DNA of 64,000 nt from Bacteroidales bacterium (GTDB taxonomy: Bacteria; Bacteroidota; Bacteroidia; Bacteroidales; UBA932): contig JAFQGK010000015.1 in assembly GCA_017398335.1 (NCBI GenBank), forward strand, positions 1 to 64,000, given 5' to 3'. Below the pieces are notes generated by a model. The model had not been told where the DNA came from, did no database searches, and saw only the letters and a program-made list of their open reading frames with translations. Below, one piece after another: positions 24,562 through 33,572 of the stretch. A program made the translations under genes and the position numbers. The number at the start of each line of letters is the position of its first letter. Within the stretch, counting starts at the first letter, position 1.

Positions 24562-27500
24562 TTAATCCTTCTGTTCTGCCTGTGTTGTCTCAGGGGCTGC
24601 TGGTGCTGCACTTTGATCTCCTGCAGACTCACCCTGCTCTTCCGCTTCCGCTGCGGCTTCTTCCGCTTCAAACTGCTTCTGCTCTTCCTCAGAAAGTGCT
24701 TCAAGTTCCTGATCCACAGCTCTTACATATTTAAGTCTCTTCTTATGCTCGCTTATCGCATCCAGATTACTTGATCTGACGGCTGCATCAACACCTTTCT
24801 TGAAGATATCCTCGATTGATTTCACAAGGTTTATCTTTGTTTCATCGATTACAGATGAGAAGACCGGCACTTCTGCATTCTTGTATTTTGGCTTGCCTAT
24901 CTTGAATTTCCAATTCTCAAAATCGTCTCCATAGACATCTATGCCAAGTTTGAACAGGAATGGTGATTTGATGATCGATGCATGATACTTGAAGGACATG
25001 TCCAGATTCTGAATGCCGCTCAATGCAAGAGTATACCTGTCCATCTTTACGATGAACGGGAATATCTCAGCCGTGCTGTCCGATATTATGCCTTCAACCG
25101 ACATATGTTCGATATGACCTTCCTTCTTATTTTTGAAAAGCAGTTTTCTCGCAAGCTTGCGGAATACCTGGTTCTCAGTTATAGCCAGATCGTCTCCTGT
25201 AATCCTCATTATGCCGTTGATGCTAGGGATTACAAGATTCATGTTTGTATCCAGCTGTGCGGTTGCGGCAACTTCACAGTTAAGCTTGCCTTGGAATGAC
25301 TTGAGTACAGGCATCAATGTGTCGACTGCAGGAATCAGCGAAATGACTTTTTCTGCAGTTATGTCCTTGAAATTCAGGTTGAATCCGGTCTGGAGATCCG
25401 TCTTGCTTCTGGTTGCATAAAAGCCGTCGAAACTGATTATACCGGCATTTGAATTTGCCGAGGTGTTCGTAATCTGAACGCACCTTTCTTTCATTACGGC
25501 ATTGGCCGTCAGCTTGTCGATGAAAAGATCCGAGTACCTGATGTCTTTTGCATTCAGCCTAATGTCTGCATTGAGGTTTGAAGGTATGACGATAAGACGG
25601 GAGTATTCAGTGTCCAGCGCAGTTGTATCGGTGGTCACGATTTCCAGAAATTCCTCATCGGATGCTTCAGTATATTTCTTTGTTGCAGACGCAGGACTGA
25701 AACGTGACCCTATGGTGTATGCCTTTAGAAGTTCGTTCGCATTCATTCCGTCTGATGTGATGTCGACGTCAAGCTTGAGCATATTCCTGCCCCTTCCGCT
25801 GAGTATCTTCTGCAGGCCGCTCAGTGTGCCTTTGGCGTAAAGGTTTGATGTTCCTGATTTTATGCCGAGATTGTCTATACGTATCTGGTTATTGTTGAAA
25901 TGACCCTCAAATCCGAGAAGCGAGTTCCTCAATGGGAAATAAGGTGTTATGAGCATACCTTTTTCCATAGAAATCATTCCATTGAAGTCCCATTCGCGGA
26001 AATGCTTGGCAAGGGTCTCGTCAAGTCTGAAATTGATGTCCTGCTTGCGGAAATCCTCCTCTTTCAGCCATTCAGGAAGTCTTGCATCCTTTCTTTGGGC
26101 AGGTCTTGCATAAAACAGCAGAGAGTCTCTAGGGACACCCGGATATTTCTTTGCGAGAGAATCACGGAAAGCCTTGACTTTCTGTTTCCTTTCTATGGAA
26201 TTCATGGTCGCATCTGCGCCAATGACAGCATTGTTTACGATGACTCTGTTTACATCACTTTTGAGGAAAATGACATTGTTGCGGCTGGTAAGAGTCATGA
26301 CAGGAACTGCAGGATTGCTCTTTTTAGGTAAAATCTGGAATCCGTTTTCACTTCCGTTTATTCCAACCACCATTCCATCCTTGCTTGCTGCTATCAGCCT
26401 GTCTGCCTTGATTCTGCCGCCGAAACGGTGTACTTCTCCTTTCTTTCCGGATCCTGCATTGTCGGTTGAGTTCATTGCAAGCAGGCTCATGCCTTTACCT
26501 TTGATAGCCAGAGTGCCGAATGTGACAGATGTACTGTCTATATCGCCTTTCAATGCCAGCATCCTGAAACTTTCTCCTGTCTTCGAAGATGTCTTGGTCT
26601 CAGGGGCCAACGTTATTTCAGCCTTGTTTATGAATGCGGCCAATGTGTCTTCAGGGTATACGGCCTGTACGTCTTCTATGGTAAGTTTGCCTGTCAGTTC
26701 CGCTTCGGAAAATCTGTTCATGTCAAGCTGCGAGAGTCTGATGGTGCCGGCAAGCCCGGCATCGATTGTACCGGATGCACTGACGCCAAGACTGTCAGGC
26801 AGCATGGTTACCAACGAGTCCAGCTTGAGATTTATGCTGCCGTCAATATTCGCTGCCGGATCCCCGCATAAAAGATCGCTTAATTTTCCCTTGACTTTCA
26901 GGTCAGCTCCTCTTGTATTGACATATATCTTCTTGATTCCGGCGTTAAGCCTTCCGTCGTCGTCAGTTGCAGCGTTGATAGCTATGTCCACGTCAAGACC
27001 GTCAGGAAATCCCTCGTAACGTATCTCTGATGAAGGGATATCCAGTGAGGCTGTTATTGCAGGCAGACTGCCTGTTTCGTATATGTAGTCACCGGTCGCC
27101 TTGGCCTTGAAATCAAGTATAGCATTGGTGCTGATCTTCCTGGAATCCGGTATGATGTTCACTGCAATGCCTCTGAGGAGGTCATTCAGATGGCATTTCT
27201 CAATACCTGCATCGATGTCCATTGACAGTCTGTCGTCCTGGAATGTGAGTTCTCCTGCGGCCTTCATCGGTACGGAAGCGACGTTGGCTGTAAGAGTGTT
27301 TATGGTGACGGTATGCCCGATTCTGCCCGGCATGGTGATATCTCCCTTGATTTCAATCGGAATCATCATTCTGCCGAGTGCGCTGGTAGCAGCAAAAGCC
27401 TTAGCAACAGCATGCAGCTTTACATCTCTGCTCTTTTCATAGATTCCAAGATGGTCAAGTCCGAATGCAAGAGTATCGCTTCCTGTGCGGCCAGCGAGGA

Positions 27501-28188
27501 AGAGACTGTCTACTGTGAGACCTATCCTGCTGTTCTTCAGCTTCTTGGTCTCAAGCCTTCCATTGAAGTTCATCTGCCTGAGATTCACAAGAGCGAAAAG
27601 TGTGTCCTGGCTGTCTGTGTATACGATTCTCGGCTTGCCGTTCAGGCTTATCCTGCCAAGCTGTATGTCAGGGAGTCCGGCACTGGTGGTGTCGCTTTCC
27701 TCTGTGGCATCTTCTGAAGTCTTGAATATGTTCCAGTTTGATACCCCTTCGCTATAATGATGAGCGAATATCCTTGGACCGGATAATTCGACGTGCGGTA
27801 TCTTGATCTTTCCGGTAATGATCGGAAGGATTCTGATGCTTGCCGAGAATCTATCGAATGAGGCAAGCGTGTCGCTCTCTTCTCCGCATCCTTGCTTCAG
27901 AAGCCATCCTTGCGGTCCCGACTGCTCTGCAAGATCGAATCTGTCAGACGGATATGTAATGGAGAAGTCTTCCAATGTAATGCTTGCGCTAGGAAAGCGC
28001 TTGAACATGGACAGTTTGACCTTGCCGAATGAAAGTTCACCGTCTATGAACTCTGCCGCCACCTTATTGACGAGGCTGGTCAGAGCAGAGGACGTCATGA
28101 ATATTTCAACCGCAGCCAGGATAATGATCCAAGTTCCGCAGAACCATCCTATTCCTTTCAGAATCTTCTTGATCACAGTGTTTTTCAT
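24562..28188 (-). CDS. AsmA-like outer-membrane biogenesis protein
   Basis: A protein of about 1208 residues with one N-terminal membrane segment (GWFCGTWIIILAAVEIFM) and a very long periplasmic region of repeating beta-strand units, ending in the AsmA-C-type pattern (NLDMSFKYHASIIKSPFLFKLGIDVYGD) followed by an acidic, Ala/Glu-rich tail with EEEQKQFEAEEAAAEAEE. The early GKVKLSMFKRFPSASITLEDFSI is the AsmA start pattern. AsmA-like proteins are thought to help lipid traffic between membranes. An ATG at 28197 is also possible, but the promoter -7 box would leave almost no leader. Confidence 0.85.
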   Translation of the reverse strand: MKNTVIKKILKGIGWFCGTWIIILAAVEIFMTSSALTSLVNKVAAEFIDGELSFGKVKLSMFKRFPSASITLEDFSITYPSDRFDLAEQSGPQGWLLKQGCGEESDTLASFDRFSASIRILPIITGKIKIPHVELSGPRIFAHHYSEGVSNWNIFKTSEDATEESDTTSAGLPDIQLGRISLNGKPRIVYTDSQDTLFALVNLRQMNFNGRLETKKLKNSRIGLTVDSLFLAGRTGSDTLAFGLDHLGIYEKSRDVKLHAVAKAFAATSALGRMMIPIEIKGDITMPGRIGHTVTINTLTANVASVPMKAAGELTFQDDRLSMDIDAGIEKCHLNDLLRGIAVNIIPDSRKISTNAILDFKAKATGDYIYETGSLPAITASLDIPSSEIRYEGFPDGLDVDIAINAATDDDGRLNAGIKKIYVNTRGADLKVKGKLSDLLCGDPAANIDGSINLKLDSLVTMLPDSLGVSASGTIDAGLAGTIRLSQLDMNRFSEAELTGKLTIEDVQAVYPEDTLAAFINKAEITLAPETKTSSKTGESFRMLALKGDIDSTSVTFGTLAIKGKGMSLLAMNSTDNAGSGKKGEVHRFGGRIKADRLIAASKDGMVVGINGSENGFQILPKKSNPAVPVMTLTSRNNVIFLKSDVNRVIVNNAVIGADATMNSIERKQKVKAFRDSLAKKYPGVPRDSLLFYARPAQRKDARLPEWLKEEDFRKQDINFRLDETLAKHFREWDFNGMISMEKGMLITPYFPLRNSLLGFEGHFNNNQIRIDNLGIKSGTSNLYAKGTLSGLQKILSGRGRNMLKLDVDITSDGMNANELLKAYTIGSRFSPASATKKYTEASDEEFLEIVTTDTTALDTEYSRLIVIPSNLNADIRLNAKDIRYSDLFIDKLTANAVMKERCVQITNTSANSNAGIISFDGFYATRSKTDLQTGFNLNFKDITAEKVISLIPAVDTLMPVLKSFQGKLNCEVAATAQLDTNMNLVIPSINGIMRITGDDLAITENQVFRKLARKLLFKNKKEGHIEHMSVEGIISDSTAEIFPFIVKMDRYTLALSGIQNLDMSFKYHASIIKSPFLFKLGIDVYGDDFENWKFKIGKPKYKNAEVPVFSSVIDETKINLVKSIEDIFKKGVDAAVRSSNLDAISEHKKRLKYVRAVDQELEALSEEEQKQFEAEEAAAEAEEQGESAGDQSAAPAAPETTQAEQKD

Positions 28189-28208
28189 AGAAATCATATA
28201 TAAAGTTA

Positions 28209-28216
28209 CAAATATA
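28209..28216 (-). promoter_or_regulatory. promoter -7 box of the AsmA-like gene
   Basis: On the minus strand it reads TATATTTG. It is 20 nt before the ATG at 28188. No convincing -33 element; it is part of a 106-117-nt divergent region. Confidence 0.55.
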
Positions 28217-28250
28217 ACAAATTATTGCAATTTGAATGTTAACATTTTTG

Positions 28251-28281
28251 TTGCATAAGTATGCGCGATATCTTAAATTTG
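28251..28281 (+). promoter_or_regulatory. promoter of the ATPase-sirtuin pair
   Basis: TTG at 28251-28253, 20 nt, TAAATTTG at 28274-28281. The ATPase gene starts 22 nt downstream. Confidence 0.7.
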
Positions 28282-28303
28282 CATAGTCTTTAAATGGAAT
28301 GCT

Positions 28304-29443
28304 ATGGATACCCCTTTTATATATGACAGATTTGTCACCGGCAAGAACTTCATAGGCCGAAAGACCGAATGTACGATCATGTCAAATCTCCTTGAATCCG
28401 GGGAAAATGTGATGTTGTACGGACGTCCGAAGTCAGGAAAAATGTCCATTGTGCAGCAGACTCTGTTCAACAGACGTCTTTCTGGCAAGCAGTTCATGGT
28501 GGCACATGTATGTCTGTCGAATGTAAGGAACCTCGAACACTTCCTGTTGAAATTCGGTACGGCAGTCATTAAGTCTGTGTCGTCGACTGCAGATGAGTAT
28601 GAATCTCTGATACTCAAATATCTGGATGGCACTCATTTCGTCTTTGACAGGGCAAGATTTGCATCCTGTGACGAAGTAGTATCGATGAACTGGACTCCGG
28701 ATATGAATGATGTGTATAAGATGATAAGGCTTCCTCACCGCATAGCAGAGGAACGTGGCCGTCCTTACTATGTGATACTTGAGGACTTTCAGAACATTAT
28801 GCTTGCTGATGAATATGAAGAGGTCTTCAAGACTATGGAAGAACTCTTCAGAGAACGCAGCAGGTCTGTATCCTTCATACTTATAGGCTCGCAGGTCAAT
28901 GCCATGAAATATATATTCGAGGAGAAGAAATATTTCTACAGGCTTGTCGAAAAGCTGCCGATGAGTGCCGTAGACGACAGGGAAATCATCGAATATATCG
29001 TGAAGGGATTCATGGTCAGCGGTAAGGTTATAGAGAGAGACCTTGTTCTGGGAGCATGCAAGCTCTTCAGAGGAGATATGTGGTATCTGAATCATTTCAT
29101 TTCCATATGTGACACGATGTCGCGAGGATTTATAAATGAGGGTATCCTGATGGAAGCATTGAGAACCATAATCTCTATCCATGAGCCTCGCTTCTATGCT
29201 ATCGTGAATGACCTGACGGATCATCAGCTCAGCCTTTTGCTGGCAGTCCTGGACGGAGTAGTGAGATTCAGTGCATCTGATGTAATCGAAAAATACCGCT
29301 TGAATTCTTCTGCAAATGTCCGCAGGGTCAAGGATGCCCTGAAGAAGAAGGAAGTCATCACATTCAATGAAAAGGACGAGCCTGTAATACTGGACCCTCT
29401 TTTCGAGTACTGGGTGAGCAACAATTATTTTGAAAGAAGATGA
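28304..29443 (+). CDS. AAA/STAND-type ATPase (archaeal-ATPase-like)
   Basis: A 379-residue cytoplasmic ATPase. The N-terminus has an IGRKTE box typical of this superfamily, the P-loop GRPKSGKMS (about 40-48, with Met where Thr or Ser is usual), the Walker B YYVILEDFQN (about 154-163) and a sensor-like FILIGSQVNAM. The C-terminal part looks like a winged helix (DVIEKYRLNSSANVRRVKDALKKKEVI) and ends DPLFEYWV, as in the archaeal-type ATPase family found in Bacteroidales. Its function is unknown. Its stop overlaps the start of the sirtuin gene by 4 nt. Confidence 0.8.
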   Translation: MDTPFIYDRFVTGKNFIGRKTECTIMSNLLESGENVMLYGRPKSGKMSIVQQTLFNRRLSGKQFMVAHVCLSNVRNLEHFLLKFGTAVIKSVSSTADEYESLILKYLDGTHFVFDRARFASCDEVVSMNWTPDMNDVYKMIRLPHRIAEERGRPYYVILEDFQNIMLADEYEEVFKTMEELFRERSRSVSFILIGSQVNAMKYIFEEKKYFYRLVEKLPMSAVDDREIIEYIVKGFMVSGKVIERDLVLGACKLFRGDMWYLNHFISICDTMSRGFINEGILMEALRTIISIHEPRFYAIVNDLTDHQLSLLLAVLDGVVRFSASDVIEKYRLNSSANVRRVKDALKKKEVITFNEKDEPVILDPLFEYWVSNNYFERR

Positions 29444-30144
29444 AAAAGAAGAAGATAACCGTGCTTACAGGTGCCGGGGTCAGTGCAGAAAGCGGCATAA
29501 GCACATTCCGTGACAGTGATGGCTTATGGGAAAACCATAATGTCGAAGATGTGGCATCTATAGAAGGCTGGTACCGTAATCCGTCGCTTGTCCTGGATTT
29601 CTACAATGCGAGAAGGGCACAGTTGCCGGATGTGCGTCCTAATGCTGCCCATGCCGCAATTGCAGGTCTGGAGAAGGATTATGATGTGACTGTAGTAACT
29701 CAGAATGTTGATAATCTCCATGAGAGAGCGGGCAGCACAAGGATAATCCATCTGCATGGAGAACTGACCAAAGTACGTCCGGAGAACTGCTGCAACGAAA
29801 GGGACGGTTTCTCAGAGGAAACGGTCTTTGATATAGGAGCGGATGCCATTCATATCGGTGATCTTGCTCCGAACGGAGCCCAGCTGAGACCTCATATCGT
29901 GTGGTTCGGGGAGGCTGTTCCGAAGATTGAAGCCGCGATAGAAGCCGTTGAGGCTGCGGATATCCTTCTGATTGTAGGTACTTCACTTCAGGTGTATCCG
30001 GCAGCCGGTTTGTACAGATATGCGGGACGGGATACTCCGATATATATAATCGATCCTAAGGATGTACCTGTAAGGGACGGAAGGATAACCCATATAAAGG
30101 ATGTGGCGACCAAAGGAATGCAGACTTTCCTTGAACAGCTGTAA
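29440..30144 (+). CDS. Sir2-family NAD-dependent protein deacylase (zinc-cysteine-free)
   Basis: A 234-residue sirtuin with GAGVSAESGISTFRDSDGLW (11-30), TQNVDNLHERAG and HLHGEL (catalytic His106). The FYNARR segment (Tyr55, Arg58) is the YxxR signature linked to desuccinylase and other acyl-lysine activity, as in CobB. The usual four zinc cysteines are missing: only an adjacent CC pair (117-118) remains where two CxxC motifs are expected. The protein is likely a cytoplasmic deacylase. Its ATG overlaps the ATPase stop, suggesting translational coupling. Confidence 0.88.
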   Translation: MKKKKITVLTGAGVSAESGISTFRDSDGLWENHNVEDVASIEGWYRNPSLVLDFYNARRAQLPDVRPNAAHAAIAGLEKDYDVTVVTQNVDNLHERAGSTRIIHLHGELTKVRPENCCNERDGFSEETVFDIGADAIHIGDLAPNGAQLRPHIVWFGEAVPKIEAAIEAVEAADILLIVGTSLQVYPAAGLYRYAGRDTPIYIIDPKDVPVRDGRITHIKDVATKGMQTFLEQL

Positions 30145-30156
30145 ATAAAATGAGAC

Positions 30157-30180
30157 GCGGAGGACCGATCGGTCATCCGC
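30157..30180. terminator. hairpin between sirtuin and lipoprotein genes
   Basis: GCGGAGGACC-GATC-GGTCATCCGC, a 10-bp stem with one G.T pair. T-rich sequence is better on the minus strand, so it may end both convergent units. Confidence 0.65.
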
Positions 30181-30200
30181 TTCTGTCATTATGTGGTGGT

Positions 30201-31793
30201 CTATTTCTCTTCAGTAAGCTTGTCCATTCTCAGGAGAGCGGTGACTGAAGCGTATGTACAGTTTACCCAGAAAGTCCTGTTCTTGTGACGGGCAGGGGTT
30301 CTGAAATCCCATGTGGTAGGCATCTGGCCGTTGCCCTTGTTCTGGACGATGGTCATATTGTCTATCAGGGCTTTGGCCTTTGCGAATGCAAGCTTGTCCC
30401 CGGTCTCCTCGTACAGGTCGAGGAATGCCATCGCTACATTGTGGGCGCTTGCGTCTACAGGAGTCTGGTATTTGTATTGTTCGAAGACGCATGGAGTCGC
30501 AATCTTTCTCAGTCCAAGCTCATTAGGCATAGTGTCCCAGAAAGTGAACTGGTCCTCGCTGAGCCTTATGAGGTCAGTTGCATCCTGAAGCTCTTTTTTT
30601 GTGATCTTTTCTTTGTTGAGGAGATATGATGCGTATGGAGCGGCAGTACAGTTAGTGAGGTTTTCGTATGGCTCGAGATCCAGGACGTTCACGTCTTCGA
30701 ACTGTCCTGTCATATTGAAAGTCTCGATGGCTACCTCTTCCATCCACTTCTCTCCCTTTTCTGTAATGATGTCATATTTTGTAATGCCATACTGATTGTG
30801 CAGGCGGAGGACGTAGTTCAGAAGCGGATGCAGCATGGCGCTTACTTCGTTCACCGGTTCACCTGTGATGAAGTCTACCTTGATAGGAAGAGAACCGTCT
30901 TCTCTCTGGAGCTTGAGATATGTGTCGGCGATTCCCAATGCGTGTTCATAGTACATCTTGTCTCCGGTATAGTCGTACAGATCAAGAAATGCGTGTCCTG
31001 CGCTGCATGCTTCCAGCGTCATTGTCTTGCCCTGATTCCATGCTTCTTTTGAGTGAACCAGATCAAGGTAATATGTCGGAGGAAAATATGCAAGGGGAGC
31101 GTCGGCAGGTCGGCTCATATTCATTAGGAATGTCGCAGCATTCTTTGCCATTGCAATAGCATCCTCGGCGAGTGTCGGGAATTCGCGGGCAACCAGAACT
31201 TCGTTACGGATCGTCGCTCCTATGATCTTGCAGGGATAGGTGTTGTGGGAATAGCTCATGTCAGGAATGATGTCTGTCTTCCAGCTCTGGATTGCAGGCA
31301 TCATATGTATATAGTATATGGCCATCCTGGCAGCATCCTTATAATCACGCACAGCATCATGATAAGGTCCTTCAAACGGAAAGTCCCTGAGGAACCTGCG
31401 CTCTCCGACTGTCTTGATTACATTTCCGTCTGCATCGACAGCCTCTACTGTAAGGACAACGTTGCCGGGAGTGATGTCATTCCATACCGGACTGAGCGGA
31501 GCTGTCGGTGTGTCCGCAGTAAAGGTCCATGATGTTATGGTATTCTCCTGTGCAGGCCTGATGGTGAACCTGTATGCTGTGGCACCTTCAGCGGCAGGGA
31601 AATCAAATGTCGGAGCGTAGATGAATTTCTTGGCGAACTTGTTCCAGAACGGGTTTCTCCCTTCATATCCGGGACGTATCGGCTGGAGATACTCTTCGGT
31701 AGCCTGTGCGTTTAGCACCTCATGTTCGGGAACATTCTGGCAACCGGCAAAAAGTACCATAGCGAATAAAATCGGATACAATATCTTTTTCAT
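30201..31793 (-). CDS. Lipoprotein with a helical (six-hairpin-like) domain, copy 2
   Basis: A 530-residue lipoprotein (signal ending LFAGC). An N-terminal Ig-like beta part (about 40-135, with AYRFTIRP and WTFTADTPTAPLSPVW) is followed by a long alpha-helical region with repeated helix pairs (AGHAFLDLYDYTGDKMYYEHALGIADTYL, HNVAMAFLDLYEETGDKLAFAKAKALID). This resembles alpha/alpha-barrel glycosidases or epimerases (six-hairpin fold), which is inferred. It is the tandem partner of 31804-33408, only 10 nt downstream of it, and by eye most residues are identical. Confidence 0.7.
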   Translation of the reverse strand: MKKILYPILFAMVLFAGCQNVPEHEVLNAQATEEYLQPIRPGYEGRNPFWNKFAKKFIYAPTFDFPAAEGATAYRFTIRPAQENTITSWTFTADTPTAPLSPVWNDITPGNVVLTVEAVDADGNVIKTVGERRFLRDFPFEGPYHDAVRDYKDAARMAIYYIHMMPAIQSWKTDIIPDMSYSHNTYPCKIIGATIRNEVLVAREFPTLAEDAIAMAKNAATFLMNMSRPADAPLAYFPPTYYLDLVHSKEAWNQGKTMTLEACSAGHAFLDLYDYTGDKMYYEHALGIADTYLKLQREDGSLPIKVDFITGEPVNEVSAMLHPLLNYVLRLHNQYGITKYDIITEKGEKWMEEVAIETFNMTGQFEDVNVLDLEPYENLTNCTAAPYASYLLNKEKITKKELQDATDLIRLSEDQFTFWDTMPNELGLRKIATPCVFEQYKYQTPVDASAHNVAMAFLDLYEETGDKLAFAKAKALIDNMTIVQNKGNGQMPTTWDFRTPARHKNRTFWVNCTYASVTALLRMDKLTEEK

Positions 31794-31803
31794 AGTGGTA
31801 TTA

Positions 31804-33408
31804 TTAATTATGATCTTCAGTTGCAGTCAGTCTGTCCATTCTGAGGAGTGCGGTCACCGCAGTGAATGTGCAGTTGGTCCAGAATGCTCTTCTGCTGTCA
31901 TGTGCAGGAGTCCTGAAATCCCATGTAGTCGGCATCTGTCCGTTACCTTTGTTCTGAACGACAGTCATGTTGTCGATCAGGGCCTTGGCTTTTGCGAAAG
32001 CAAGCTTGTCTCCTGTCCTTTCATAGAGGTCGAGGAATGCCATAGCCACGTTGTGGGCGCTGTTGTCCACAGGCTTCTGATATTTGTACTGCTCGAATAC
32101 ACAAGGAGTTGCGATCATCCTGAGGCCTAGCTCGTTAGGGAGCGTGTTCCAGAATGTGAACTGGTCTTCGCTGAGCCTGATGAGGTCGATGGCATCCTGA
32201 AGTTCTTTCTCTGTCATATTCTCTTTGTTGAGAAGGTACGAAGCATATGGGGCGGCCGTGCAGTTGGTGAGATTCTCATATGGCTCAAGTCCGACAACGT
32301 TGACATCCTCGAACTGACCGGTCATGTTGAATGTCTCGATTGCAACTTCATTCATCCATTTCTCACCTTTCTCAGTGATGACGTCATACTTGGTGATGCC
32401 GTACTGGTTGTGGAGACGGAGTATGTAATTGAATATAGGATCAAGCATGGCGCCTACTTCATTCACTGGTTCTCCAGTGATGAAATCCACCTTGATCGGG
32501 AATGAACCGTCTTCTCTCTGAATCCTGAGGTATGTGTCGGCAATTCCGAGGGCATGCTTCAGGTATATCTTTTCTTCCGTATAGTCGTAAAGGTCAAGGA
32601 AGGCGTGTCCTGCGCTGCAGCCCTCAAGAGTCATGGTCTTGCCCTGGTTCCAGTCCCATTTTGAATCCACGAGGTCGAGATAGTATGTAGGAGGGAAGTA
32701 TGCAAGTGGGGCATCTGCCGGACGACTCATGTTTATAAGGAACGAAGCAGCGTTCTTTGCCATGGTGATGGCCTCGTCGGCAAGCTGAGGAAACTCGCGG
32801 GCAACGAGTACTTCGTTGCGGATGGTGGCACCTACGATCTTGCTCGGGTATGTATTATATGAATATGACATGTCAGGGACAAGGTCAGTCTTCCAGCTCT
32901 GGATTGCCGGCATCATATGAATATAGTATATAGCCATTCTTGCGGCATCCTTGTAGTCCCTTACCGCATCATTGTAAGGCCCTTCGAAAGGGAAGTCCCT
33001 GAGGAACCTGCGCTCTCCGACCGTCTTGATTACATTACCTTCTGCGTCAATCGCATCTACTGTAAGGATAACGTTGCCCGGGGTAATGTCATTCCACACC
33101 GGACTGAGCGGTGCGGTAGGAGTGTCTGCTGTGAATGTCCATTCGGATGTTGCGTCTTTGCACTCTGGCTTGATCGTGAATCTATATGCTGCCGCGCCCT
33201 CGGCAGCAGGGAAGTCAAATGCTGGCGCGTATATGAATTTCTTGGCGAACTTGTTCCAGAAAGGATTTCTGCCTTCGTATCCGGGACGTATCGGCTGAAG
33301 ATACTCCTCGGCAGCCTGTGCGTTCAGTACTTCATGTTCAGGGATGTCAGTCTGGCAGCCGGCAAAAAGAGCGGACGCCAGAAGAACTGTAGTCAGTGTC
33401 TTTTTCAT
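31804..33408 (-). CDS. Lipoprotein with a helical (six-hairpin-like) domain, copy 1
   Basis: A 534-residue lipoprotein with the same architecture as its tandem neighbour: signal peptide (ALFAGC), Ig-like N-terminal part, then a helical domain. Differences cluster in a few loops, for example the segment ECKDATSEW versus QENTITSW near residue 80 and the C-terminal tail. Probable role is degradation of a polysaccharide or glycosaminoglycan at the cell surface, but no catalytic residues were identified. No SusC/SusD pair is next to it. A promoter -7 box lies 84 nt upstream. Confidence 0.7.
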   Translation of the reverse strand: MKKTLTTVLLASALFAGCQTDIPEHEVLNAQAAEEYLQPIRPGYEGRNPFWNKFAKKFIYAPAFDFPAAEGAAAYRFTIKPECKDATSEWTFTADTPTAPLSPVWNDITPGNVILTVDAIDAEGNVIKTVGERRFLRDFPFEGPYNDAVRDYKDAARMAIYYIHMMPAIQSWKTDLVPDMSYSYNTYPSKIVGATIRNEVLVAREFPQLADEAITMAKNAASFLINMSRPADAPLAYFPPTYYLDLVDSKWDWNQGKTMTLEGCSAGHAFLDLYDYTEEKIYLKHALGIADTYLRIQREDGSFPIKVDFITGEPVNEVGAMLDPIFNYILRLHNQYGITKYDVITEKGEKWMNEVAIETFNMTGQFEDVNVVGLEPYENLTNCTAAPYASYLLNKENMTEKELQDAIDLIRLSEDQFTFWNTLPNELGLRMIATPCVFEQYKYQKPVDNSAHNVAMAFLDLYERTGDKLAFAKAKALIDNMTVVQNKGNGQMPTTWDFRTPAHDSRRAFWTNCTFTAVTALLRMDRLTATEDHN

Positions 33409-33491
33409 TTGTAGGGTTAATTAGTTAAGATTTATATGTATAACCACAGTGTTTCAATAGCTTAAGAGTAGAAATTGTGAAAAAATGTATG

Positions 33492-33499
33492 CAAATTTA
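33492..33499 (-). promoter_or_regulatory. promoter -7 box of the lipoprotein pair
   Basis: On the minus strand it reads TAAATTTG, matching TAnnTTTG. It implies a 5' leader of about 75 nt before 33408. The opposing rpsU box is only 34 nt away. Confidence 0.55.
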
Positions 33500-33532
33500 A
33501 TCAAAAAATATCGAATATTAAATTATTATGCA

Positions 33533-33540
33533 TATCTTTG
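33533..33540 (+). promoter_or_regulatory. promoter -7 box of rpsU
   Basis: TATCTTTG matches TAnnTTTG. It is 33 nt before the rpsU ATG, leaving a short leader that holds the Shine-Dalgarno sequence. No strong -33 element. Confidence 0.65.
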
Positions 33541-33554
33541 CAGCCCTATAATGA

Positions 33555-33566
33555 AAAGGAGGTGAT
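33555..33566 (+). promoter_or_regulatory. perfect extended Shine-Dalgarno sequence of rpsU
   Basis: AAAGGAGGTGAT is fully complementary to the 12-nt 3' tail of bacterial 16S rRNA, 6 nt before the ATG at 33573. Most genes in this window have no SD. In Flavobacterium johnsoniae an unusually strong rpsU SD is linked to autoregulation by bS21. Confidence 0.9.
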
Positions 33567-33572
33567 AAGAGT

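Noticed and set aside
26174-27019. A 281-codon + strand ORF opposite the AsmA-like gene
   Set aside because: It lies entirely within a clear long CDS on the other strand, has no start context or family match, and is rich in Ser/Leu/Pro as expected for antisense translation.
28304-30144. A SIR2-ATPase anti-phage defence system
   Set aside because: The sirtuin has a standard deacylase core with YxxR and no fused effector domain, and no other defence gene is nearby. It is kept only as a possibility in the findings.
30201-33408. SusD-like proteins
   Set aside because: No SusC partner is adjacent and the sequence lacks the SusD/RagB pattern; the repeated helix pairs fit an alpha/alpha-barrel fold better.
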